Source of the DNA: Bacteroidales bacterium UBA5197
Lineage (GTDB): Bacteria > Bacteroidota > Bacteroidia > Bacteroidales > Lentimicrobiaceae
DNA: 61,051 bases
NCBI GenBank assembly: GCA_002412885.1
Contig: DHVX01000095.1
Coordinates: forward strand, 1-61,051
Direction of reading: 5' to 3'
Part shown: positions 53,704 to 61,051 of the stretch, piece after piece
Numbering within the stretch: position 1 is the first letter of the stretch
Layout: each line of letters opens with the position of its first letter
The notes under the pieces: model-generated
What the model was told of the DNA's origin: nothing
The model's input: only the letters and a program-made list of their open reading frames with translations
The model's database searches: none
Position numbers and translations under genes: made by a program

Positions 53704-53794
53704 ACTTTTTTGTGCTAAATTAAGGTTTTTTCAAGTGGGTTGATCCTGCATTTTTCCTGACCTTTTGCAATCAAATTTAATACGCTATTCCCTG

Positions 53795-53822
53795 AAAAAA
53801 CAAAGCCCGCAATAAACGGGCT
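53795..53822 (-). terminator. Terminator of the small lipoprotein gene
   Basis: AGCCCG/CGGGCT around CAATAAA; on the minus strand TTGTTTTTTCAGG follows. It lies about 110 bases after the stop codon. Confidence 0.75.
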
Positions 53823-53933
53823 CCGGATCTTCACACACACTGAAAAAATCGCATATCCGGCACAAAGCAAGGATATGTTTTTTAATCTGGTTTGATTTGT
53901 GGGAATCGGAACCAGATTAAGTCTTAAAGGTCT

Positions 53934-54257
53934 TTAGTACATGATAAATTTCAGGATCAGTCTGAATTGTTTTTCCGAAAATTCGGCACCACTCAGCACA
54001 ATGCGTTTTATCTGATCAATAACATATTCGAGCAATCCGGGATGAGTGGCATTGCTCTCAAATACCAGCACACGGCCTGATTTGTCTGTGGAAATATCCA
54101 CATTTACGATGCCTTCGAGGTAATTTTTGCGGGCGAATTCAGGATAAGATATGGTTCTGCTTATCTCATCCCTGAGTCCGGAATATTCTGCAGCTGCAAA
54201 CATCGAACGACATCCGCCAAGCCCAACTACCATAACAACCGGAATGTACCCTTTCAT
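53934..54257 (-). CDS. Small putative lipoprotein with TonB-C-like domain
   Basis: A 107-residue exported protein. A signal helix (YIPVVMVVGLGG) ends in GLGGC, a plausible lipobox. The rest, from ISYPEFARKNYLEGIVNVDI to FRLILKFIMY, matches the C-terminal half of TonB in pattern (YPExArxxxxxGxVxVxxxV/I) with a GRVLVFESN strand. It lacks the proline-rich stretch of TonB, so it is not a normal energy transducer. The ATG at 54257 is preferred: the longer frame adds a polar stretch before the signal. A -7 box lies at 54335-54342. Confidence 0.7.
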   Translation of the reverse strand: MKGYIPVVMVVGLGGCRSMFAAAEYSGLRDEISRTISYPEFARKNYLEGIVNVDISTDKSGRVLVFESNATHPGLLEYVIDQIKRIVLSGAEFSEKQFRLILKFIMY

Positions 54258-54334
54258 GGAAATATTATTTTTTTGTTGCCCGTTTGCTAATTTCATGCCA
54301 AAAAATATAACAAACTGAAAAATAGGCTTATAGA

Positions 54335-54342
54335 CAAATATA
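54335..54342 (-). promoter_or_regulatory. Predicted -7 box TATATTTG of the small lipoprotein gene
   Basis: Exact consensus on the minus strand about 80 bases before the ATG at 54257. Confidence 0.5.
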
Positions 54343-54465
54343 AGATTGTCTTTATGTTCGCTTTTATAGCATAAATGTCCATAAACGAACGAACATAAAT
54401 CTAAGACGGCTTCTCCTCAAAGAAGTTACCTGAACATGAAAAGAAAAGATGGAAAGAAGGTCTTT

Positions 54466-55179
54466 TTATTCTTCTGTGAGGAGAACTTCCTCATTCTCCG
54501 GCTCATCGCCTGAATTGCCTGCTACAGTTATTACTATTTCACCTTTTGGAGGGTGATTGGTGTAGTGAGCAGCAAGTTCTACAAGTGTTCCTCTGCGATT
54601 TTCCTCAAACAGTTTCGATAATTCGCGCGAAACACAGGCCTTCCTGTCCGGATTGCAAACCGTGGAAAGTTGTATAAGTGTCTTCGCCAACCGGAAAGGA
54701 GATTCATAAAGTACAAAAGTAAAAGGCAGCGTTGCAAGGTAGTTAAGTCGCGTTTGCCTCCCTTTTTTGTGAGGAAGGAAGCCTTCAAAATGAAAACGGT
54801 CGCAGGGAAGTCCTGAATTTACCAACGCAGGTACAAAAGCGGTTGCCCCCGGAAGTGTCTCAATTTCAATTCCTGCTGCAACGCAGGTTCTTACGAGCAA
54901 AAACCCGGGATCAGAAATGCCCGGCGTGCCCGCATCGCTTACCAGTGCAATCGATTCCCCCGATGCAATTCTCGCTGCAATCTCACTTGCAGTGCGGTGC
55001 TCGTTGTGCATGTGATGAGAACGGAGATTGTTGCTGACGCCGTAGTGTTTCAGCAACATTCCGGTTTTGCGGGTGTCTTCTGCCAGAATAAGATTGACTT
55101 CCTTCAAAATTCTTACAGCCCTGAAGGTAATGTCTTCAAGATTGCCGATTGGTGTGGGGACAAGGTATAATTTCGACAT
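54466..55179 (-). CDS. rsmI: 16S rRNA 2'-O-ribose C1402 methyltransferase
   Basis: A 237-residue RsmI. It methylates C1402 in the decoding centre of 16S rRNA. The start SKLYLVPTPIGNLEDIT is diagnostic, and the SAM-binding motifs AEDTRKTGMLL, SDAGTPGISDPG and PGATAFVPAL are present. It follows the M28 peptidase gene by 5 bases and ends the operon that begins at 57503. Confidence 0.97.
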   Translation of the reverse strand: MSKLYLVPTPIGNLEDITFRAVRILKEVNLILAEDTRKTGMLLKHYGVSNNLRSHHMHNEHRTASEIAARIASGESIALVSDAGTPGISDPGFLLVRTCVAAGIEIETLPGATAFVPALVNSGLPCDRFHFEGFLPHKKGRQTRLNYLATLPFTFVLYESPFRLAKTLIQLSTVCNPDRKACVSRELSKLFEENRRGTLVELAAHYTNHPPKGEIVITVAGNSGDEPENEEVLLTEE

Positions 55180-55184
55180 GAATA

Positions 55185-56501
55185 TCAGTAAGTTAGAACG
55201 AAATCTCTGAGCAGACGAAAAATATCCTCATATTCAGTAAGCGGAACTCTATGCGACTGATCGTAAATGCTATGGTATTCCCGGTGTTCATTTCCCATAC
55301 TGTAAATGAAAATGGAAGGGACTCCTTTTTGGTAAAACGGACAATGATCGCTGTTGCAGCTTTCGCCCCGCTTTACTACTTTAGGAATGAAATTGTTGTC
55401 TGAGTTAATTTTTACAAGTTTTTCAAACGCCTCCTCATAAATAGTTCCATTGACAACTGTAATGCCTTCGCTGCCTGTTCCCACCATATCGAGGTTAATT
55501 AAAAAGCGAATGTTTCCGAGTGGAAACAACGGATTCTCAACATAATACTCCGAACCTTTCAGCCCCATTTCTTCAGCAGCCAATGCAATAAACGCAATGC
55601 TGTATGCCGGCTGGTTGGTGCTATCTGCAAAGTGACGGGCCAGATCAAGCATCATGGCTACGCCACTGGCATTGTCGTTCGCTCCCGGAAAGTAAGTATC
55701 TCTTCCCATTCTTCCCAGATGGTCGTAATGGGCGGTAAAAACCAAAAAAGTATCAGGTGAAACTGAGCCGGGAATATACCCGATAATGTTTCTGACCGAA
55801 TGATTATTGAGATATTCCGCATCAATGCTCAGCGCAAGGTTTTTGGCTTTTCGTGGAAGAGCGTCTTCGATAACCTCAATTACCGGGAATTTTTTTTGCT
55901 CTTCGCCAGGCCATACACTCCAGACAAGTTTATTTTTACTGTTGATCAGCAGGTATCCTCCTGCACCAAGAAAGTTATCTCTGAGGAGAGAGTCAGCCAG
56001 CTTTGCAGCTTCACCTTTAAGTGCTGACCGGTCGAAAGCCAGTAAGGTGGTTTTTAAATCTTTTTTGGCAAGTTTCTGAATTTTCTTTTCATTCTCAAAA
56101 AAATTCTCATCTGTGAACAACAGTTCGAATACCTGATTTACTGAAGGAGTAGATGCCGAAACAATAAATTCCGATCCGGCTTCCAGTCTGAAGCCATCAA
56201 CATTTACCATCATGCTTCCCGGAAATGTATTCACATTCAGGCCGAAAGACTGCGAATAACTATCGGACAAAGGTTTGATTCCGTTTCGGGCAATTTCTCG
56301 CACGATAAACTCTGCTGCCTGATGCGCACCGTATTCAACATACCCGCGACCATGCAGCCCCGGAGCCGATAGGCTGTCCATCAGAAATCGCGCATAATCT
56401 ATTTTTTGCGCTGATGAACGGTTACCAGCCGTCAGCAAAATAACTGACAGCAATAACGTGAACCAAGTTAAACGGGAGGATTGGATATGACTTTTTTGCA
56501 T
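55185..56501 (-). CDS. Exported M28 family metallopeptidase
   Basis: A 438-residue zinc aminopeptidase-like enzyme with a signal peptide (WFTLLLSVILLTAGNRSSA). A PA-like insert lies in the first half. The catalytic half has the dizinc ligands in FTAHYDHLG (His), PGANDNASGVAMM (Asp), ALAAEEMGLKGS (Glu pair), NLDMVG (Asp) and SDHCPFYQKGVPS (His). Peptidases of this family remove N-terminal residues from peptides in the periplasm or outside. It is the middle gene between a conserved hypothetical protein (15 bases) and rsmI (5 bases). Confidence 0.93.
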   Translation of the reverse strand: MQKSHIQSSRLTWFTLLLSVILLTAGNRSSAQKIDYARFLMDSLSAPGLHGRGYVEYGAHQAAEFIVREIARNGIKPLSDSYSQSFGLNVNTFPGSMMVNVDGFRLEAGSEFIVSASTPSVNQVFELLFTDENFFENEKKIQKLAKKDLKTTLLAFDRSALKGEAAKLADSLLRDNFLGAGGYLLINSKNKLVWSVWPGEEQKKFPVIEVIEDALPRKAKNLALSIDAEYLNNHSVRNIIGYIPGSVSPDTFLVFTAHYDHLGRMGRDTYFPGANDNASGVAMMLDLARHFADSTNQPAYSIAFIALAAEEMGLKGSEYYVENPLFPLGNIRFLINLDMVGTGSEGITVVNGTIYEEAFEKLVKINSDNNFIPKVVKRGESCNSDHCPFYQKGVPSIFIYSMGNEHREYHSIYDQSHRVPLTEYEDIFRLLRDFVLTY

Positions 56502-56516
56502 CAGAAAATCAATGAT

Positions 56517-57503
56517 TTAGCTCTGAAGATATCTTCGTTCAACATATTCCTTGAATTTAAGAAATGCTCTGTTTTCTGCATCCCAGTTATTGCGGCGCTG
56601 ATAATCAGCGAATAACTGATTGGCTGCAAATGCGCTACTGCAGTTGTTAAGCAATGCAATGGCTTCGTTGTACAATTCACCGGAACCTTCGAATAACTCG
56701 TTGATAAACTGAAACTTTTCGTTGATTCCGATGGCTGCTTTTATGTCGCGAAGAGGAGTGAGTTTTATTTTGTCGGCAAGGGTATGGTCTGATTTCCCGG
56801 AAACCATCCTGTCGTTGATAGATAATGTATCGGTTTTGTGTTTGTCAGCCAGACTGCCATTCCCGAAAAGTTCAGGCTGAGATTGAACTTGCTTTGTATA
56901 TGACGGCGTTGGTGGAGTATAAACAGGTTCAGGAGCCGGCTTATGAATAAACACAGGTTCGGGATCCGGTTCAGGTGTTGGGGTCGGCTCAGGTATTGGA
57001 GTTGGTTCAGGCACGGTTGGAGGTATTTGCTGTGGCTCAGGCATTCTTTCCGGTTCCGGAATGGTGCGTGGCTCAGGAATAGGTTCCAGCTCTGGTAATA
57101 TTTGGGGCTCATGTATTGCTTCGGGTTCAACCGAAAAAGTTACTTCAGGCTTCGGTGCCGGTGCAGTTTCCTGATGGAACTGATGCATTGCTGAAATTCC
57201 TGCTACCTGTCCCGGAATGTGCGGCGGTGAAGGAGGTGTAAATTCCGGAACAACTGCCGGTTTGTATGGTTGGGCTGCAGGTGCAGGTGTTGTATAGTTA
57301 TGAGACACATTTCTTACTTCTGCTTCCGGAGCAACTTCTTCCTTTTTTAATAGGGTGGTTTTGAGATAAATATCCCTGATCAGTTGAAGCAGGATATCTA
57401 CATCAATCACGTGAACTTCACCTGAAGATGAAATGTCTTCAAATCTGTTGTTCAGTTCTGCCAGTTTTGCACCGACCTCTTTTATTAATTCCTGATGAGC
57501 CAT
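56517..57503 (-). CDS. Conserved hypothetical protein with Pro-Glu-rich linker
   Basis: A 328-residue cytoplasmic protein. The N-terminal helix region (AHQELIKEVGAKLAELNNRF and IDVDILLQLIRDIYLKT, to about 60) is joined to a C-terminal domain (LTPLRDIKAAIGINEKFQFI to FKEYVERRYL, about 255-328) by a long linker of repeated P-E-P-x units around 130-200. The ATG at 57503 begins the conserved sequence; the longer frame adds 23 residues. I know this layout from Bacteroidia near tdk but no function. It heads the operon with the M28 peptidase and rsmI. Confidence 0.75.
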   Translation of the reverse strand: MAHQELIKEVGAKLAELNNRFEDISSSGEVHVIDVDILLQLIRDIYLKTTLLKKEEVAPEAEVRNVSHNYTTPAPAAQPYKPAVVPEFTPPSPPHIPGQVAGISAMHQFHQETAPAPKPEVTFSVEPEAIHEPQILPELEPIPEPRTIPEPERMPEPQQIPPTVPEPTPIPEPTPTPEPDPEPVFIHKPAPEPVYTPPTPSYTKQVQSQPELFGNGSLADKHKTDTLSINDRMVSGKSDHTLADKIKLTPLRDIKAAIGINEKFQFINELFEGSGELYNEAIALLNNCSSAFAANQLFADYQRRNNWDAENRAFLKFKEYVERRYLQS

Positions 57504-57550
57504 GTTGATAAAATTCTGAAATGTAAGCTTGAATAACGCAGAATCATGGT

Positions 57551-57570
57551 ATTTTTGTACATTATGTACC
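57551..57570 (+). promoter_or_regulatory. tdk -7 box with overlapping palindrome
   Basis: TATTTTTG (57551-57558) matches the -7 consensus. It runs directly into GTACATTATGTAC (57558-57570), a perfect palindrome with a central T that covers the predicted transcription start, so it could be an operator. Confidence 0.55.
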
Positions 57571-57652
57571 AATTACCTGACTGAGTTCAAATCCTGATAA
57601 AAACCAGATTTTTGAGACGTTAAAGGTAAAGTAAAAATCACAAACCGAGGCA

Positions 57653-58234
57653 ATGTTTTTAGAAAGTGCAATAAACCCAACACACCGCAGAGGTTGGATA
57701 GAAATTATCTGTGGCTCAATGTTTTCGGGCAAAACCGAAGAATTAATACGTCGGTTAACACGTGCACGCATAGCCCGGCAGCGCGTTGAAATTTTCAAAC
57801 CTGCCATCGATACCCGTTATGATGAAACCAATGTAGTTTCGCACAACGAGAATGCAATTCCCTCTACTCCTGTACAGGCTTCGGCACAAATTCTTCTTTA
57901 CGCCAATAATGTGGATGTGGTTGGCATTGATGAAGCACAATTTTTCGACGATGAACTTATATCTGTTTGTAATAAACTGGCAAATAGCGGAGTCAGGGTA
58001 ATTGTTGCCGGTTTGGATATGGATTTTACCGGTAAACCTTTTGGTCCGATTCCATCACTTTTAGCGACGGCAGAATATGTTACAAAAGTTCATGCCATCT
58101 GTATGCAATGTGGCAATCTTGCGCATTATTCGCACCGCAAAACCGCCGATGAAAAACAAGTGATGCTGGGCGAAACCGATAGTTATGAACCCTTGTGCAG
58201 GGATTGTTATACGAAGGTCAGGGCGAAGCATTAG
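57653..58234 (+). CDS. tdk: Thymidine kinase
   Basis: A 193-residue type II thymidine kinase that phosphorylates thymidine in the salvage pathway. The Walker A is CGSMFSGKTEEL (about 21-32), the catalytic region GIDEAQFFDDE, and the lasso with GLDMDFTGKPFGP. Zinc ligands lie in CMQCGN and CRDC. Length fits the family. It is divergent from the operon at 57503 and has a leader of about 85 bases. Confidence 0.97.
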   Translation: MFLESAINPTHRRGWIEIICGSMFSGKTEELIRRLTRARIARQRVEIFKPAIDTRYDETNVVSHNENAIPSTPVQASAQILLYANNVDVVGIDEAQFFDDELISVCNKLANSGVRVIVAGLDMDFTGKPFGPIPSLLATAEYVTKVHAICMQCGNLAHYSHRKTADEKQVMLGETDSYEPLCRDCYTKVRAKH

Positions 58235-58281
58235 ATTTCAATATCTCCGGTAGGATAACTTACAGCGCTTTTTCAAGATGT

Positions 58282-58314
58282 TTTGACATCAGGTAAAACT
58301 AATTTTTACCTTTG
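58282..58314 (+). promoter_or_regulatory. Promoter of the peptidylarginine deiminase gene
   Basis: TTTG (58282-58285), 21 bases, TACCTTTG (58307-58314). It overlaps a TTG at 58312, ruling that codon out as the start. Confidence 0.75.
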
Positions 58315-58341
58315 CTGCTGACATGTTTCAAATTTTACCAT

Positions 58342-60747
58342 ATGAAATTCTTTAGTTCCAGGCACATTGCTTTGCTGGCAGTTGTATTTTCTGCGCTAAC
58401 TCTCACAGCTCAGGATTTCGGCAAATATCCGCCGCAGCGATTAACACACCATATGTCACCCGAAGAGGCTCAGAATCGCCACCTCATCGGACGGGGTTTT
58501 GTTGAAACTGATCCTCCTCCGGGAGCCATATTCAGTTTGGGTGAGTTTGAGCGGTCAAAAGGTGTTTTGGTAAGATATCCTTTCGGTTTACCCCTGACTA
58601 TAATCCGGGAGATGGCCCGCGATGCCGAAGTAACTACATTGGTTACTGGTTTGCCGCAGGAAAATACAGTCCGGAATCTTTATACAGGAGCCGGAGTAAA
58701 CCTTGACAATTGCAATTTCATATATGCGCCAACCGATAGCTATTGGACCCGCGATTATGGTCCTTGGTATATTGCTTATGGCAATAATCAGATAGGAATA
58801 GTTGATTTTCCATACAACCGGCCAAGACCCAACGATAATGATGTCCCTGTAAAAGTAGCTACTGCTCTCGGCATACCATGGTTCGGAATGAATGTTGTTC
58901 AAACGGGTGGTAACTATATGTCCGACAGCTACGGTATGGCCGCTTCCACCATGATCGCTTATACCGAAAATCCATCGCTTACCCCGGCTCAGGTGGATCA
59001 GCGTATGCAGAACTATTTGGGAATCAACGATTATCATGTGGTTGAAGATCCGAACAATACCTATATTGATCACATTGATTGCTGGGGAAAATATCTGGCA
59101 ACCAATAAAATATTGATTCGTTCTGTCCCTGCCACACATCCTCAGTACAATGCCATTGAAGCTACTGCAGCATATTTTGCATCAATCACTACGCCATGGG
59201 GAGTTCCTTACGAAGTTTACCGTGTAAATACGCCTCAAAATCAGCCTTATACCAATTCATTTATTCTGAACGATAAGGTATTTGTTCCGATAATGAACTC
59301 ACAGCATGATGAAGCGGCGCTTGAAGTTTATCGTCAGGCCATGCCGGGGTATAAGATTTTCGGTGTTATCGGACAAGCTTCAACCCCTTGGGAATCAACA
59401 GATGCGCTTCACTGCCGCACCCATGAAATGGCCGATCCTGAAATGCTGAGAATAAGACATATTCCGTTGCTGGGTAATGTAACTCCTGCTTCTGATTATT
59501 ATTTTACTTCAAATATTGCTGCATTCAGCGGTGAAGAGGTAATTGCAGACTCAGCGCTCCTTTTTTACAGGATTAATCCTAACCCATACACACCGTTTCA
59601 AGCTGTAAATCTGACCAATACAATGGGAGGCAATTGGTTGGCAAGTATCCCTTCGCCGGAATATGGCAGTACTATTCAGTATTATATTCATGCTGCTGAT
59701 GCTTCAGGTCGCATTGAGAATCATCCCTTCATCGGGAAACCCGACCCACATGAGTTTTATGTTGGCGAGCAGCTTTTTGCTCAGGCAGAAGTAGATTTCC
59801 AGTCAATATCGGTAACTACAATGAAGGATGTTGTTGAGCAAACACCTCTTCAGCTCAGCAATAACGGCGAATTGAGTCTGAATTATTACATCACAGTCTC
59901 AACAGCACAGCCCGATACAATATCACAGGCTTTGTCCAATAGCCCGGCCGTTAATGCATATTATTCAAATACCTTAACAGAAAATGGCTGGACCACGCTG
60001 AATATTTCCGACCAGGGAAATTTGAGTGAACTAATCGTCAGCTACAACTGGACAACAGATAATTATCCCTCGGAAGGCTCATTCTGGGTTGAAACTCCTT
60101 CAGGAATGCAGTTTATGCTGGCAGGCGGACAAACAACCGGCAACTATACCATAAATAATACATCGGTCTCCGGGCAGGAACTTCAGGGAATCTGGAAATT
60201 CTGGATTGAAGATTCCTATGGCGATGGCGGACATCAGGCGAAAAACATATCCTTAAAATTTGTGAGGGCAATTCCAACCGGGGATTGGCTGAGTGTAAAT
60301 CCTGCCGAAGGAAGCATTGCACCTGACTTGTCAGGCGAACTTATTGTAACCTGTGATGCCACCGGAATGGAATTGGGCGTGTATAACGGCAGCATTACCA
60401 TACTTTCAAACGACCCCGATCAGCCTGAGCTGGTAGTGCCAGTTAGTATGACAGTTACCATTAATACAAACCTGAACAGGCCGGGCAATCTTTCGTGCAA
60501 TACTGTCCTGTATCCGAATCCTGTTGCTGATCAGTTGCATGTAAAATCGAACTGCCATAAGGAAAGTGGTATCGAAATGCGTATTACTGATATGTTTGGC
60601 CGGAATGTTCATTCGGTTGATAATCAGAAAGTTTTCGCCACAAATGGAGAAATGCTTCTGGATGTTTCACATCTCACTTCAGGTGTTTATTTGTTGACCA
60701 TAAAAGGAAATAATATTATGGAATCATACAGGTTTATCAAGAAATAG
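58342..60747 (+). CDS. PPAD-like secreted peptidylarginine deiminase with T9SS domain
   Basis: An 801-residue exported enzyme resembling Porphyromonas gingivalis PPAD, which turns C-terminal arginines of peptides into citrulline. Signal peptide (HIALLAVVFSALTLTAQ). The catalytic residues align at a near-constant offset to PPAD: Asp138 (YWTRDYGPW), His244 and Asp246 (DHIDCWGKYL), Asn305 (YTNSFILN) and Cys358 (ALHCRTHEMAD). Arg160 and Arg162 in YNRPRPND match the PPAD pair that fixes the substrate carboxylate. An Ig-like domain ends near 470 (HPFIGKPDPHEFYV). Then come two units PPAD lacks, a proprotein-convertase P-like domain (about 540-640) and an Ig-like unit with WLSVNPAEGSI, before a type A T9SS tail (LYPNPVADQLHV). 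The start is the ATG at 58342. It is a single-gene unit with its own promoter and terminator. Confidence 0.88.
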   Translation: MKFFSSRHIALLAVVFSALTLTAQDFGKYPPQRLTHHMSPEEAQNRHLIGRGFVETDPPPGAIFSLGEFERSKGVLVRYPFGLPLTIIREMARDAEVTTLVTGLPQENTVRNLYTGAGVNLDNCNFIYAPTDSYWTRDYGPWYIAYGNNQIGIVDFPYNRPRPNDNDVPVKVATALGIPWFGMNVVQTGGNYMSDSYGMAASTMIAYTENPSLTPAQVDQRMQNYLGINDYHVVEDPNNTYIDHIDCWGKYLATNKILIRSVPATHPQYNAIEATAAYFASITTPWGVPYEVYRVNTPQNQPYTNSFILNDKVFVPIMNSQHDEAALEVYRQAMPGYKIFGVIGQASTPWESTDALHCRTHEMADPEMLRIRHIPLLGNVTPASDYYFTSNIAAFSGEEVIADSALLFYRINPNPYTPFQAVNLTNTMGGNWLASIPSPEYGSTIQYYIHAADASGRIENHPFIGKPDPHEFYVGEQLFAQAEVDFQSISVTTMKDVVEQTPLQLSNNGELSLNYYITVSTAQPDTISQALSNSPAVNAYYSNTLTENGWTTLNISDQGNLSELIVSYNWTTDNYPSEGSFWVETPSGMQFMLAGGQTTGNYTINNTSVSGQELQGIWKFWIEDSYGDGGHQAKNISLKFVRAIPTGDWLSVNPAEGSIAPDLSGELIVTCDATGMELGVYNGSITILSNDPDQPELVVPVSMTVTINTNLNRPGNLSCNTVLYPNPVADQLHVKSNCHKESGIEMRITDMFGRNVHSVDNQKVFATNGEMLLDVSHLTSGVYLLTIKGNNIMESYRFIKK

Positions 60748-60768
60748 GCCTAGGATTGCTTTTAAATA

Positions 60769-60799
60769 AAGCCGGAAGTTAACTACTTCCGGCTTTTTT
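60769..60799 (+). terminator. Terminator of the deiminase gene
   Basis: AAGCCGGAAGT pairs with ACTTCCGGCTT around TAACT, followed by T's to 60799. The group II intron begins two bases later. Confidence 0.92.
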
Positions 60800-60800
60800 G

Positions 60801-61051
60801 GTGTGTCAGGCATGTATATCAGCTATAGGGTGTAAGTCCCGAACACGCTTCACAGTAAGGAGTGTTAGCCAAGGGCAAGGGTGTCCATCGTGAGATGGAA
60901 TCTGAAGGAAGCTGGCGGCAAAAGTCTGCACCTACGAACAGAAACTACATACAAGGCGGTCTGCTGCGGGTAATGCTGCCAAACAAGCAAAAGCCCAATT
61001 ACTGTGCAGAGCATCAGGGCGTAAACGTAGAGGTGACATGGACTGAAAGCG
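60801..61051 (+). mobile_element. 5' end of a group II intron (runs off the window)
   Basis: The 251 bases start with GTGTGTC, matching the group II 5' consensus GTGYG, and continue with the domain I landmarks seen in bacterial introns: GGTGTAAGTCCC, AAGGAGTGTTAGCC, ATCTGAAGGAAGC and CTACGAACAGAAAC. The intron-encoded reverse transcriptase would lie beyond the window, so completeness and class are unknown. It is inserted immediately behind the deiminase terminator, leaving that gene intact. Confidence 0.85.

Overview
The window reads as one stretch of chromosome from a member of the Bacteroidota, probably class Bacteroidia. Three things point there. Several large secreted proteins end in type IX secretion (T9SS) sorting domains. 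Promoters match the Bacteroidota consensus (-33 TTTG, -7 TAnnTTTG) and Shine-Dalgarno sequences are mostly weak. Family content is typical of the phylum: a DUF4270 lipoprotein next to a short glycogen-synthase-like protein and glmS, a LytTR two-component pair beside a TonB-dependent receptor, and a YceI/OB-fold pair. Most of the window is core genome; no CRISPR array, prophage or complete insertion sequence was seen.

Layout. 1-3.4 kb: leftward operon of a putative manganese-efflux-like membrane protein, a T9SS-exported endonuclease I and QueD, then an MscS channel. 3.7-7.8 kb: tRNA-Leu(CAA), a Tet(M)-type ribosomal GTPase and a C-terminal processing protease. 7.9-12.2 kb: glmS and the DUF4270/short glycogen synthase operon. 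12.6-15.9 kb: a 1077-residue multidomain flavo-iron-sulfur oxidoreductase. 16-18.8 kb: the DUF177-rpmF-plsX-fabH operon. 18.9-22.8 kb: hflX, a hypothetical gene and dnaG (TTG start). 22.8-28.2 kb: repeat-rich region with small membrane and secreted proteins, the YceI/OB pair and PrsW. 28.3-35.1 kb: a giant T9SS surface protein and a TPR/LuxR-HTH regulator. 35.3-42 kb: AlkD-like glycosylase, a membrane protein, LytTR pair, periplasmic helical-repeat protein and TonB receptor. 42.2-49.4 kb: NfeD/flotillin pair, a four-repeat protein of unknown function, tryptophanase with a possible leader peptide, and a membrane Fe-S/CCG electron-transfer pair. 49.5-58.2 kb: DinD-like protein, lamin-tail surface protein, NUDIX, small lipoprotein, the operon hypothetical-M28 peptidase-rsmI, and divergent tdk. 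58.3-61 kb: a secreted peptidylarginine deiminase resembling Porphyromonas PPAD, its terminator, and the 5' end of a group II intron starting two bases after the T-tract.

The most notable items are the PPAD-like deiminase, which keeps every catalytic and C-terminal-arginine-specificity residue I can align from memory but carries extra domains; the five-module oxidoreductase fusion; the leader ORF before tryptophanase; the composite palindromic repeat near 27.3 kb; and the group II intron behind a terminator. Many start codons were moved inward from the longest reading frame because predicted -7 boxes or signal peptides show the longer starts cannot be right. All family calls come from reading motifs without database searches.
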